Program-made: the position numbers and the translations under genes | In this document: positions 28,932 through 38,554 of the stretch, one piece after another | Layout of the letters: each line of letters opens with the position of its first letter | How positions within the stretch are numbered: position 1 is the first letter of the stretch | Notes under the pieces: generated by a model | What the model saw: only the letters and a program-made list of their open reading frames with translations | The model's database searches: none | Told to the model about the DNA's origin: nothing | DNA from: an uncultured beta proteobacterium | GTDB taxonomy: Bacteria; Pseudomonadota; Gammaproteobacteria; Burkholderiales; Burkholderiaceae_C | Direction: 5' to 3' | NCBI GenBank assembly: GCA_903853895.1 | Contig: CAINUX010000203.1 | Location: 44,006-108,005, forward strand | DNA: 64,000 nt

Positions 28932-29363
28932 TCAGGTCTCAGGCGAGGCGGGCGCCACCGTTGGGTCGGTCGTGGGCTCGGGCCGCACAGGAATACGCCA
29001 GATAAAAACCCCGAGGATTGTCGCCATGGCCAACAACATGATGCGATGCCAGAACGAGTGCATGATGAGTATCGAGGTCCCGAATGACAGGACCATCATG
29101 AACGCGGCCCAGTGCTTGGTCTTGCGTTGCATGGCGCCATGCGTTCGCCAGTCAGCGATGAGCTGGCCTGTGAGACGGTGGTTCAGCAGCGCGTTGTAGA
29201 AGCGGTCCGAACTTCTGGCAAAGCACGCGGCGGCCAGTAGCACAAACGGGGTCGTCGGTAACACGGGCAACACGATACCCATGAGCCCCATTACCAATGC
29301 AGCAACACCTGCAGCAAAGTAGAGCCCCCTAATCCATCGGGATCGGTGCAGCGAACCTTCCAT
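28932..29363 (-). CDS. DUF454/YbaN family inner membrane protein
   Basis: GLMGIVLPVLPTTPFVLLAAACFARSS. Confidence 0.85.
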   Translation of the reverse strand: MEGSLHRSRWIRGLYFAAGVAALVMGLMGIVLPVLPTTPFVLLAAACFARSSDRFYNALLNHRLTGQLIADWRTHGAMQRKTKHWAAFMMVLSFGTSILIMHSFWHRIMLLAMATILGVFIWRIPVRPEPTTDPTVAPASPET

Positions 29364-29367
29364 CGGT

Positions 29368-30003
29368 CTATTGCAGACTGCCGATGTAAACCGATACCGA
29401 GCGGATCTCGAGGGCGGTCAGTTTGGACGCAACACTGTGCATGACGGCGTTATCGTTCGTGCGTTCGCGGTCACCAAATTCCTTGAGCTGCCCCTCCAGA
29501 TACGCGGGGTGCTGGCCTGCCAACCGAGGCAATTGTTGCGTGCCGTGTCCGTTGGTACCGTGGCACGACACGCACGCGGGCACCCCGGAGAACGAGTTGC
29601 CCTTGGTAAAGATGTATTTGCCGACGCCCGCGAGATCAGCGTCCGCAGATTGTCGGAAGCCCGGTTTGCGGGTGCTGAACCAGGCCGCCAAGCCTCTGAA
29701 TTCTTCGTCCTTCATGCCCTTGACCATGTCGCTCATGGTGTCGCTTTTACGTCGACCGTCGCGGAAATCCTTCAACTGTTTGAGCAGGTAATCCGGGTGC
29801 TGCGCAGCCAATCGCGGGTAGATCGCACTGGCGCTTTCCCCTTCGCGGCCATGGCACAGCACACATCGGGAGTCCACGATCTCCATGACGCGCTGGTCGG
29901 TTGCGACCGGGCCGACTTCGGCCGCAACTGGGCCTGCGAGAAAAACCAAGGACAGGCACACAATCAATTGACGATTGCGGAGTGGGCGGCGTTTGGTCAG
30001 CAT
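29368..30003 (-). CDS. Diheme cytochrome c (c4-type)
   Basis: Signal peptide; CVLCHGREGE and CVSCHGTNGHG heme motifs. Confidence 0.85.
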   Translation of the reverse strand: MLTKRRPLRNRQLIVCLSLVFLAGPVAAEVGPVATDQRVMEIVDSRCVLCHGREGESASAIYPRLAAQHPDYLLKQLKDFRDGRRKSDTMSDMVKGMKDEEFRGLAAWFSTRKPGFRQSADADLAGVGKYIFTKGNSFSGVPACVSCHGTNGHGTQQLPRLAGQHPAYLEGQLKEFGDRERTNDNAVMHSVASKLTALEIRSVSVYIGSLQ

Positions 30004-30178
30004 GTTAAAACCAGTCAAGTAGATGCATCAAATTTTACCCGTACGCAGTAGCGGTAGATTGTGCGATGTCACTGTTTCGAGATGTGTCGTTTCTGGATCG
30101 CGTGTGCTTTGCTAGGTGACAATAAGTGCAATGCGCTGCCCGCATAGCTAGCCTTCGTTTTGCATACTGAAAGTTTTA

Positions 30179-31921
30179 ATGACCTTGACCGGCCTGATTG
30201 GCCAATATGTCCGCCAGAACTGGCGCCCCTATCTGTTGTCAGCCCTGATGCTGGCCGCGGTGAGTGCGCTCACGGTTTACATACCACGCCAGGTGGGGCG
30301 GGTGGTGGACGGGCTTGTGGCCGGCACGTTAAGTCCGGGCGCGCTACAGGGTGAACTGGCGTGGCTGATCCTGGCGGGTGTCGCCATCTATTTTCTGCGC
30401 GTGGCATGGCGCCTGCAATTGTTTGCGGCCAGCTACCGCTTGGGCGCAGAACTGCGCCAGCGCTTGTATGCCCGCTTGTGTCTGCAAGGGCCACACTTTT
30501 TCCAGCAGAAGCGCACCGGTGACTTGATGGCCATGGCTACCAACGACATTGACTCAGTGGAAATGGCGTCAGGCGAAGCCATGCTCGCGGGCTTTGACGG
30601 GACCCTGACCCTGATCATGGTGGTGGCGATGATGAGCCTGGGCGTGGACGGCCGGCTGGCGGGGGCGGCGCTGTTGCCTTTCCCCTTGATGGCGTTGGCG
30701 TTCTGGCGTATTTCCAACCACATCCACAAGGCCTCCAAGGACTCACTGGATGCCTTTGGCAAACTCAATGACCATGTGCAGGAAACGCTGACCGGTGTGC
30801 GCACTTTGCGGGCGTTGGGCCTGGAGGAACGCAGTGCCGCCCGATTTGCTGAACTGGCCGAAGCCGCAGCGAGTGCCAGTCTGCGCGCCCAGCGTTGGGA
30901 AGCGGCCTTTGAGCCCGCCGTCGGCATTGCCCTGGTCAGTGCAACCGTATTGACGCTGGGGCTGGGTGGCTACCTGGTGTGGCACGCAGAGCTGACCATT
31001 GGCGCGCTGACGGCCTTCAGCATGTATTTGGGGCAGCTGATCTGGCCCATGTTTGCCGCGGGCTGGGTGTTGGCTTTGATGGAGCGCGGGCGCGCGGCCT
31101 GGGGGCGCCTGCAGCCCACACTGGATGCGCCGTTGTCCATTGATGACCACGGCACGTTCGATGCCGTGGTCAATGGTTCATTGGTGTTTGACAGCGTGAG
31201 TTTTTCCTACCCCGGTCATCAGGCGCGGGCTTTGTCGGGCTTGAGCCTGAGCGTGCCAACCGGTCAGACTTTGGGTCTCGTGGGTGCCACCGGTTCAGGC
31301 AAGTCCAGTGTGCTGCGGCTTATCCTGCGCCAGTATGGGGTGCATTCTGGCAATGTGGCGTGGGGCGGGAAGTTGCTGTCGGACTACCGGCTCGACGCGC
31401 TGAACAGCGCCATCAGTTGGGTGCCACAGGAGCCGTTTCTCTTTTCCGCCTCCATTGCCGAGAACATCGGGCTGGCCAAGCACGATGCCAGTCGTGCCGA
31501 GATTGAACAGGCCGCGCGGCTGGCCTCTATCCACGACGATATTGTGCGCATGCCGCTGGGCTACGACACGCCCGTCGGTGAAAAAGGCATTGCGCTGTCG
31601 GGTGGCCAGCGCCAGCGCGTGGCCATCGCCCGTGCACTGCTAACCGATGCACCGCTTTTGTTGCTGGACGACGCGTTGTCGGCAGTGGACACACAGACCG
31701 AAACCGACATCCTGCAGCACCTGCGCAGCGCGCGCACCGGGCGCACCGCAGTGATCGTCAGCCACCGACTCAGTGCGGTCATGGATGCTGACCACATTCT
31801 GGTGCTCAAGGACGGTAAAGTCAGCGAGCAGGGCAACCATGCCAGCCTGCTCGCATGCGATGGCTGGTACGCCGCACAGTGGCGCTACCAACAACTGGAG
31901 GCTAGCCTGGATGCCGCCTGA
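30179..31921 (+). CDS. ABC exporter subunit (permease-ATPase), MdlA-like
   Basis: GATGSGKSS Walker A, LSGGQRQRVAIARAL signature; 6-TM N-domain. Confidence 0.88.
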   Translation: MTLTGLIGQYVRQNWRPYLLSALMLAAVSALTVYIPRQVGRVVDGLVAGTLSPGALQGELAWLILAGVAIYFLRVAWRLQLFAASYRLGAELRQRLYARLCLQGPHFFQQKRTGDLMAMATNDIDSVEMASGEAMLAGFDGTLTLIMVVAMMSLGVDGRLAGAALLPFPLMALAFWRISNHIHKASKDSLDAFGKLNDHVQETLTGVRTLRALGLEERSAARFAELAEAAASASLRAQRWEAAFEPAVGIALVSATVLTLGLGGYLVWHAELTIGALTAFSMYLGQLIWPMFAAGWVLALMERGRAAWGRLQPTLDAPLSIDDHGTFDAVVNGSLVFDSVSFSYPGHQARALSGLSLSVPTGQTLGLVGATGSGKSSVLRLILRQYGVHSGNVAWGGKLLSDYRLDALNSAISWVPQEPFLFSASIAENIGLAKHDASRAEIEQAARLASIHDDIVRMPLGYDTPVGEKGIALSGGQRQRVAIARALLTDAPLLLLDDALSAVDTQTETDILQHLRSARTGRTAVIVSHRLSAVMDADHILVLKDGKVSEQGNHASLLACDGWYAAQWRYQQLEASLDAA

Positions 31922-33692
31922 TCACGATCCGCAATCCAGCCGAGCAAACCCGGTAACACCGCGCAATACCCGACGGGCGGTGGCCCTGCTATTGCACGCG
32001 GCCGCACCCGAGCGACGCCATCTGTTGCTGGGCACCGCCTGGTTGCTGGCGGCGGCTGTGATGGAGGCGGCTGGCCCTCTATTGGGCAAGTACTACATAG
32101 ACCAATACCTGTTGCCCCAGCGTCTTGACTTGCAAATGATGGGTGTCTTGCTCGCGGGCATCGTCGTGGCAGGCAGTGTGGCCAGTGTGATTCGCTATGC
32201 CCAGCTGACCCGTTTGTCGGGTGTGGCCATGCGCTCGGTGCGGCGTTTGCGTGAAGAAGTCTACGGCCATGTGTTGCGCCTGCCCATGGCGTTCTTTGAC
32301 AAGGCCATCACCGGGCAACTGGTCAGTCGCGTGACCAACGACACCGAGCAGGTGAAGAGCCTCTACGTGCAAGTGCTATTTGTCATGCTGGACAGCAGCA
32401 TCGTGGTACTGGGCGCACTAGGCGCCATGGCCTGGCTTGACTGGCGCCTGATGCTGATCGTGCTGACGCTGATCCCGGCAGTGGTGGTCATTGTCTGGTT
32501 TTACCAACGCTGGAGCGCACCCGCCGTGGCCCGTGCGCGCCAGAAGCGTAGCGACATCAACGCCCAGATGTCGGAGTCCATTGCCGGCATGGCCGTGCTG
32601 CAAGCCAGCAACGCGCAGCAGCGCTTTCGTGACCGCTTTGACAAGACAAATCGGCAACACCTGGCGGCCCGCATGGCCGAGATGCGCGTCAACGCCTGGC
32701 TGCTGCGCCCCATGCTGGACTTCATCAATGTGGTGCTGCTGGCTGTGGTGATCTACAGCTTTGGCCAGCGCAGCCTGGGTGCGGTGGAGATCGGCGTCTT
32801 GTATGCCTTTGTCAGCTACATCGGGCGTGTGGTGGACCCGCTGATCCAGATTACCCTCCAGTTTGGACAGCTGCAGCAAGCCGTGGTGGCAGCGGCCCGG
32901 GTGGACGCGCTGTTGCAGGAGCAACGGCCAACACCCGTCGTCAGTGATGCCTGCATCCGCGAAGGGTCCATCCGGATGGAGAATCTGCGTTTTGGCTACG
33001 ATCCAGCGACCGTGGTGTTGCACGATCTGTCGCTGGACATTCCTGCAGGCGGATTCTTTGGTTTGGTCGGTCACACCGGAAGTGGCAAGTCCACGTTGCT
33101 GAGTTTGTTGCTGCGCTTCTACCAGCCACAGGCTGGCAGCATTGCGCTAGATGGTGTTCCCTTGGCAAGCTTTAGCGACGCACAATTCCGTGCCGATGTG
33201 GGCCTGGTACCGCAAGATCCGTTTCTACTGGCTAGCACCGTGCGCGACAACATCGCCATGGGGCGGGATCTGACCCAGCACGCGGTGGAGACGGCGGCGC
33301 GTGCTGCCCACTGCCACGATTTCATCGTGCAACTGGAGCAGGGTTACGACACCCTGCTGGGAGAAGGCGGCGCGCGCCTGTCGGTGGGGCAAAAGCAGCT
33401 GATCGCGATTGCACGCGCGCTGGCTGGGCAGCCGCGCATCCTGTTTCTGGACGAAGCCACAGCCCACATCGATTCCGAGACCGAGCAGATCGTGCAAGTG
33501 GCGTTGTCGGAGTTGCATGGGCGCGTGACGGTGGTGGCAATTGCCCACCGCCTGTCCACGATACGTGCTGCCGATTGCATCGTGGTGCTCAACCATGGCC
33601 GCATCCACGAGCAGGGTACGCATGATGCCCTGATGGCTCTGGATCAGGGCATCTACCAGCGCTTGTACCTGTTGCAGCAGATGGGTGAGTAG
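31911..33692 (+). CDS. ABC exporter subunit (permease-ATPase), MdlB-like
   Basis: GHTGSGKST, LSVGQKQLIAIARAL; overlaps partner by 11 nt. Confidence 0.88.
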   Translation: MPPDHDPQSSRANPVTPRNTRRAVALLLHAAAPERRHLLLGTAWLLAAAVMEAAGPLLGKYYIDQYLLPQRLDLQMMGVLLAGIVVAGSVASVIRYAQLTRLSGVAMRSVRRLREEVYGHVLRLPMAFFDKAITGQLVSRVTNDTEQVKSLYVQVLFVMLDSSIVVLGALGAMAWLDWRLMLIVLTLIPAVVVIVWFYQRWSAPAVARARQKRSDINAQMSESIAGMAVLQASNAQQRFRDRFDKTNRQHLAARMAEMRVNAWLLRPMLDFINVVLLAVVIYSFGQRSLGAVEIGVLYAFVSYIGRVVDPLIQITLQFGQLQQAVVAAARVDALLQEQRPTPVVSDACIREGSIRMENLRFGYDPATVVLHDLSLDIPAGGFFGLVGHTGSGKSTLLSLLLRFYQPQAGSIALDGVPLASFSDAQFRADVGLVPQDPFLLASTVRDNIAMGRDLTQHAVETAARAAHCHDFIVQLEQGYDTLLGEGGARLSVGQKQLIAIARALAGQPRILFLDEATAHIDSETEQIVQVALSELHGRVTVVAIAHRLSTIRAADCIVVLNHGRIHEQGTHDALMALDQGIYQRLYLLQQMGE

Positions 33693-33719
33693 TCGGGCGC
33701 GCGTGGGTTGGCGCCGGAC

Positions 33720-34049
33720 TTATTTTCCAGCTGGCACTGCGGTTTGTGCGTCGTGTTTCTGCTGGCGGATGGCCTTGCTGTCACGGTGCGCTTCGCGTTG
33801 CAGCTTGCGGCGCTCAGCGCGGGTAACCGTGCCGTCGGCCTTGGCTGCAGCTTCATCGGCTGCCAGTTTGGCTTCGCGCTTTTGCAGGCGGTTGGTTTCC
33901 TTGGCGGTGAGCTGACCGGAGGCTACGCCCTGGTCAATTCGTTGCTGTTGATTGGCTTCGCGTTTGTCCAGATTGGGGGTTGCGGGTTGTGCCATTGCCA
34001 ATCCTGCCATGGTCAAAGCCAATGCGGCAACGAGTGTCTTTGTCTTCAT
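33720..34049 (-). CDS. Small exported Lys/Arg/Ala-rich protein, unknown function
   Basis: MKTKTLVAALALTMAGLAMAQ signal peptide; repetitive helical KxTNRLQKREAKLAADEAAAKADG. Confidence 0.6.
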   Translation of the reverse strand: MKTKTLVAALALTMAGLAMAQPATPNLDKREANQQQRIDQGVASGQLTAKETNRLQKREAKLAADEAAAKADGTVTRAERRKLQREAHRDSKAIRQQKHDAQTAVPAGK

Positions 34050-34185
34050 GAGAATCTCCGGTGTGTTGGATGCATGGAACGACTCCATCGGACTACAACG
34101 CCGCTGCCACCCCATGGGGTTGACCGTGCGCGGGTCGGGTTCTGTAAAAGTTTGTGAAGTACGCAGGTACTAGCGCATGGGGCGT

Positions 34186-34377
34186 TCAGTCGCGCGGCTC
34201 GCTCCAGAGTTTTCCGCCCGTGGCCCAGTTTTCGCGTTTCACATCGGTGATCAGGATGTCAACGGACTCCGGTGAACCGCCCAACACTTCGACGGTGACG
34301 CGGGTGATTTCTTCGGCCAGTTTCTTCTTCTGTGCAATGGTGCGGCCTTCGAGCATTTCAATATGGTAGGTAGGCAT
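34186..34377 (-). CDS. 4-oxalocrotonate tautomerase-like protein
   Basis: MPTYHIEMLEGRTIAQKKKLAEEIT with Pro1. Confidence 0.85.
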   Translation of the reverse strand: MPTYHIEMLEGRTIAQKKKLAEEITRVTVEVLGGSPESVDILITDVKRENWATGGKLWSEPRD

Positions 34378-34413
34378 GGGAGTCCTTTGGGAGGTCAATG
34401 GAAAGGGATTGAT

Positions 34414-34659
34414 TCAGGGAGCAGAGGGATCAGGGAGTGCCGCCGCAGCACAGCGGGCACATACGCAGGCCAGCCGTCGGGCGTCGGTTGGAATGCGCTC
34501 AAGCAGCGTCGGTGCAAACACGACCGTGGTACACCAGCACGGGTCTTGGGCCACCCCTGTTTCGCGCTGCATTTCGTTGGCGCACTGGTTGCTTTGACCG
34601 CACAGCGAACACATGCGGGGGTCGACTCTGGGGGCAGGGCGGGGCAATATTTCGGACAT
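34414..34659 (-). CDS. Cysteine-rich CWC family protein
   Basis: CSLCGQSNQCANEM...DPCWCTTV...CVCARC. Confidence 0.75.
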   Translation of the reverse strand: MSEILPRPAPRVDPRMCSLCGQSNQCANEMQRETGVAQDPCWCTTVVFAPTLLERIPTDARRLACVCARCAAAALPDPSAP

Positions 34660-34702
34660 GGCGGGTTGTGGGCTGGACCCCTCAGTTTAGACTGAGGGGG
34701 TT

Positions 34703-36238
34703 TTGACTCATCCCCTGTTGCCCTTGCGCTCCGCCCCCTCACTGTTCCACGCCCCAAGAAACACCTGGCTCTTATTGTTCCTGGTGTGCTCCCTGCATTT
34801 CGGCATGGGTGCGCTGCTAGGGTTGTCGGTGGATGAAGCGCACTACGCGCTGTACGCCGTGCATCTGGACTGGAGCTATTTTGACCATCCACCGCTGGTG
34901 GGGTGGGCCCAGTGGCCGTTGGTGGCGCTGAATGCGCCCACGTGGGCCATGCGGCTGGTGCCCGAACTAGTTTGGCTGGCGACTGCGCTACTCGCCTACC
35001 GACTGGCAGAGCGTCTGAACGCCAGTACTCAGCCAATGGTGCCAACCGGGCAGGCCGGTCTTTGGGCGGTGGCTGCGCTGGCCTTGGCACCCCTGTTGCA
35101 TGTGCTCGGAATTGGCCTGCTACCCGACACTTTGTTGATGTTTTTCAGTGTCGCCCTGTTGGGGCTAACGTGGGACCTGATGGATGGCAACATTGTGCGC
35201 CGGCCCTTGCCATGGGTAGCTCTGGGTGCGGTGTTGGGCCTGGCGGGCCTGAGCAAATACACCGCCATACTGGCTGCTGCGGCGGTCGCGCTGTGTCTGA
35301 TGCTGGCACATGGCGTCGCGGTCCTGCGCAATGTCTGGTTGTGGATGTCCGTAGCGATAGGCTTGTTGCTGGTCATGCCTGTCGCCTACTGGAATGAACG
35401 CAACCAATGGATCTCTTTTGTCTACCAGGCTCAGCATGGGGCGGGCGGCGGCTGGCAAGTAGCGCATCTGCTACGGTTCCTGGTGGTGCAGCTGCTGGTC
35501 TATGGACCGCTGCTTCTATGGGGTTTGGCGGGCGTGCCCCGGGCTCAGGGAGCGTCCCCGCGCGCCTTGCTGCTGTTCTTTGTTGTGCCGTTCGTGGTGC
35601 TGGCCGCGCTCTCGGGTGGCGGCACCAGCCTGCCGCACTGGACGGCACCCGCCTGGGCGGCGCTGGCTCCGTTTGCCGGGGTGGGGCTCGCACACGCTAT
35701 GCAGAACGGGCATCGCTGGGTGATCTGGGGGCTGGTGGTGGTGCAGGGCCTGGTGAGTGCTGCTGCGCTGGGCCTGATGCTGACCGGCGGTGTGCCGTTG
35801 TTCACCGGTGCCACCGGCCAAGGCAATAGCGCTAATCCATCCAACCCCTTTGCAGATTTACACGGTTGGGACGCGGCAGGTAGCCGCGCCCGCGTCCTGG
35901 CCGAGCAGCACGGACTGCAGAGTGTGGGTGTACAAAACTGGACCCTGGCCAGCCGACTGGGCTGGTATGCCAGTCCCCTGCCGGTGTATGTCCTGGAGGA
36001 TCGGTTCGACCAGTTCGACCTGTGGGCGGGTGATCTGCCAGCGGGGGGTAACACGCTATTTGTCGATTGGTCCCAGCTGGCCTACATGGCGCCAATAGGC
36101 GACAACGGTTTTACCGACTGCACCTTGCTGGAGACGCAGGACGTGCGGCGGCTGGGTACCACCATCGCCACCTTCCGGTTCTACGCTTGCCACAACTGGT
36201 CGGGGCAGCCGCGACCCCGTCTCCGAGGTGCTTCCTGA
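34703..36238 (+). CDS. Glycosyltransferase family 39 / ArnT-like membrane protein
   Basis: SVDEAHYALYAVHLDWSYFDHPPLVGW, multi-TM. Confidence 0.85.
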   Translation: MTHPLLPLRSAPSLFHAPRNTWLLLFLVCSLHFGMGALLGLSVDEAHYALYAVHLDWSYFDHPPLVGWAQWPLVALNAPTWAMRLVPELVWLATALLAYRLAERLNASTQPMVPTGQAGLWAVAALALAPLLHVLGIGLLPDTLLMFFSVALLGLTWDLMDGNIVRRPLPWVALGAVLGLAGLSKYTAILAAAAVALCLMLAHGVAVLRNVWLWMSVAIGLLLVMPVAYWNERNQWISFVYQAQHGAGGGWQVAHLLRFLVVQLLVYGPLLLWGLAGVPRAQGASPRALLLFFVVPFVVLAALSGGGTSLPHWTAPAWAALAPFAGVGLAHAMQNGHRWVIWGLVVVQGLVSAAALGLMLTGGVPLFTGATGQGNSANPSNPFADLHGWDAAGSRARVLAEQHGLQSVGVQNWTLASRLGWYASPLPVYVLEDRFDQFDLWAGDLPAGGNTLFVDWSQLAYMAPIGDNGFTDCTLLETQDVRRLGTTIATFRFYACHNWSGQPRPRLRGAS

Positions 36239-37038
36239 TGCAGGTTCCTGCTATTCCGTTGCGCTGGTGGCTGCTGCCCTTCGTGCTGTTCGCGTTGAGC
36301 GCGCCGCTGTGGCTGCACACCTTTGAGCCGGCCAGTTTTGTAGTGATCAATACTTTTTTTGCGCCGGTCGCGGCGCCGGTGTGGACGGGGCTTTCACTGC
36401 TGGGCAATGCCTGGGGCATTCTGGGGGTGACCGCGCCGCTGCTGGTGCGCGCGCCCCGGCTGCTGTGGGCCTGGTTGTGCGCTGCACCCTTTGCCATCGT
36501 GTTTGCCCGTGTGGGCAAAGGGCTGATCGAAAGCCCGCGACCGGCCGCCGTCGTGGATAACGCCCAGATGCGCGTGGTGGGTGAACTGCTGCATAACGTT
36601 TCCATGCCGTCGGGTCACACATTGACCGCGTTTACCGTTGCGTCAGCGATCTATTTCGCATTGCCCCAGAAAGGGCGTGCCAAACATCTGTGGCTGTTTG
36701 TGCTGGCTGCGGGTACCGGTTTGTCGCGTATTGCTGTGGGCGCGCACTGGCCGGGTGATGTGGCAGTGGGCATGAGCCTGGGGCTGCTGGCTGGCATGCT
36801 GGGCACACGCCTGCTGGCACGCATGGGCAGCAAGCATCTGTTGCCTACTGCGTGGAGCTTGCGCCTGGTCGCAGCACTTCTGGTGGCTACCGTTTACACC
36901 CTGCTGACTGAACCTCAGGATTTCGAGGAGAACTGGCCGGTGCAGTACGTCCTAGTTTTGGTTGTGGTCGCAGCACTTTATACTTTTGCCAAACAGAATT
37001 GGGCGGCATACCGAGCGGCCCGTCAGTGGAGTGCGTAA
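36238..37038 (+). CDS. PAP2 family lipid phosphatase
   Basis: KGLIESPRP...SMPSGHTLTAF...SRIAVGAHWPGDV three-part PAP2 signature; TGATG overlap with upstream gene. Confidence 0.88.
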   Translation: MQVPAIPLRWWLLPFVLFALSAPLWLHTFEPASFVVINTFFAPVAAPVWTGLSLLGNAWGILGVTAPLLVRAPRLLWAWLCAAPFAIVFARVGKGLIESPRPAAVVDNAQMRVVGELLHNVSMPSGHTLTAFTVASAIYFALPQKGRAKHLWLFVLAAGTGLSRIAVGAHWPGDVAVGMSLGLLAGMLGTRLLARMGSKHLLPTAWSLRLVAALLVATVYTLLTEPQDFEENWPVQYVLVLVVVAALYTFAKQNWAAYRAARQWSA

Positions 37039-37042
37039 AACA

Positions 37043-37624
37043 ATGAACCAGAATGCTGTCAAATTGGTGCAGGAGTCGTGGTGCAAGGTTGAGGCTGCAG
37101 GCCCCGTAGCTGCGGAGTATTTTTGCCACACCTTGCTGGGAAACAGGCCGTGGTTGACGGCCGATTACATTGGCCACCTGGATGAACGCGACGCCATGTT
37201 GATGCAGACCTTTGGCCAGTTGATCCGGGGAATGCACAGACTCGATAGCCATGCATCCCTCCTCTTGCAGGTCGGGCGGATTAACGCCTGTTGCGGCATT
37301 CAGACGCACCACTATCCCTACTTTTCAGTGGCCCTGCTGCAGACCCTAGCGCACCTTTTGGGCGATGAATTTTCCGAGCCGGTCAGACACGCGTGGACCA
37401 AGGTGATCGGGACCATGACCCGGCTGATGCTGGCGGGCGCAAGTGGAGCGTCGGGCGCGAGCTTCGCGATCCGGCAGAGCGCGGAAGACCGGCGCTACCA
37501 GCGTCGGCGGGCGGCACGCGACCTGGGCGGGATCAGGGGCTACCACCGACGTTCGGCGCCCGAGAGCAATCGGCGCAATCTTGGCACCCATGCGCCTAGT
37601 GTGATCGCGCGTCCTGCGATTTGA
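37043..37624 (+). CDS. Globin-like protein
   Basis: LVQESWCKVEAAGPVAAEYFCHTLL...GIQTHHYPYFSVALLQTLAHLLGDEFSEPVRHAWTKVIGTM resembles flavohaemoprotein globin domain. Confidence 0.6.
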   Translation: MNQNAVKLVQESWCKVEAAGPVAAEYFCHTLLGNRPWLTADYIGHLDERDAMLMQTFGQLIRGMHRLDSHASLLLQVGRINACCGIQTHHYPYFSVALLQTLAHLLGDEFSEPVRHAWTKVIGTMTRLMLAGASGASGASFAIRQSAEDRRYQRRRAARDLGGIRGYHRRSAPESNRRNLGTHAPSVIARPAI

Positions 37625-37874
37625 GTTCCTCCATCAGCGGGTCGGGCTGACCGCCTGCTGCCAGGTGACTCTTGTACCAAACCGCCAGGATGCTCGTCAC
37701 CACGGGCCCCGGATCTTGCAGAACTTTCGTGAAATCAAGTCCGTTGATGTTGCAGACCCGCTTGACGAGGTCCATGTCGAGGTCAATGGCATCCAAGTCG
37801 CAGCGGCGAATCTTCAGGTCGGCGAATGTGTAGCCCTCTGGAAGCTTGAGGGTCAGGAGTGAATCGGTTTGCAT
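37596..37874 (-). CDS. Hypothetical protein
   Basis: MQTDSLLTLKLPEGYTFADLKIRRCDLDAIDLDMDLVKRVCNINGLDFTKVL; open, globular composition. Confidence 0.5.
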   Translation of the reverse strand: MQTDSLLTLKLPEGYTFADLKIRRCDLDAIDLDMDLVKRVCNINGLDFTKVLQDPGPVVTSILAVWYKSHLAAGGQPDPLMEELKSQDARSH

Positions 37875-37967
37875 GGCGTGTGTGCAGCGGAATGGTTCGG
37901 CAAGCCTTGATTGTCGCAATCCCGGGAGTACATTAGCGATCTCATTGTGTGCATCCCAAAGTTTGAA

Positions 37968-38543
37968 ATGAAAAAATTTACCTTAACTGCATTGCTGCTG
38001 GCATCAACCGTGGTCTATGCGCAATCCTCCACTGCCAAAAAAGACCTGGTTGCCAAGATTCTGATTTTGCAGCAGCCGGCCATAGAACAGACTGCACAAG
38101 CCCTGGTCGAACGACCCGCCATGCAGTTGCACCAGCAGGCAGGCCTGGCGCTACAGACCCGAGTGGCGCCTGAAAAACGAGAGGCCGCTGCGAAGCTGGT
38201 TCAGGAAGACCTCAAGAAATATGTGGACGAGGTAGGGCCACAGGTTCGCCAGCAGGCGGTGAAGCTGGCGCCATCCACCATTGGCGCCCTGCTGGAGGAA
38301 AAGTTCACCGAAGACGAACTCAAGCAACTGATCGCCATCATCGAATCGCCGGTCAACCGCAAATTCACGCAGATGGGCGGTGAGTTTCAAAAGGCTCTGG
38401 GCGAAAAACTGATAGTGCAGACCAAGTCGGTCGTGGAGCCGAAAGTCAAGGCACTGGAGCAGGCCATCGTCAAGCATCTGGGCTTGCCACCCGCGCCGGA
38501 TGCCAAGGCTTCGGAAACCCCGGCCAAATCGCCCAAGAAATAG
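37968..38543 (+). CDS. Exported DUF2059-like protein
   Basis: MKKFTLTALLLASTVVYAQ; FTEDELKQLIAIIESPVNRKFTQMGGEFQ. Confidence 0.75.
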   Translation: MKKFTLTALLLASTVVYAQSSTAKKDLVAKILILQQPAIEQTAQALVERPAMQLHQQAGLALQTRVAPEKREAAAKLVQEDLKKYVDEVGPQVRQQAVKLAPSTIGALLEEKFTEDELKQLIAIIESPVNRKFTQMGGEFQKALGEKLIVQTKSVVEPKVKALEQAIVKHLGLPPAPDAKASETPAKSPKK

Positions 38544-38554
38544 CTTGAGGGCGA

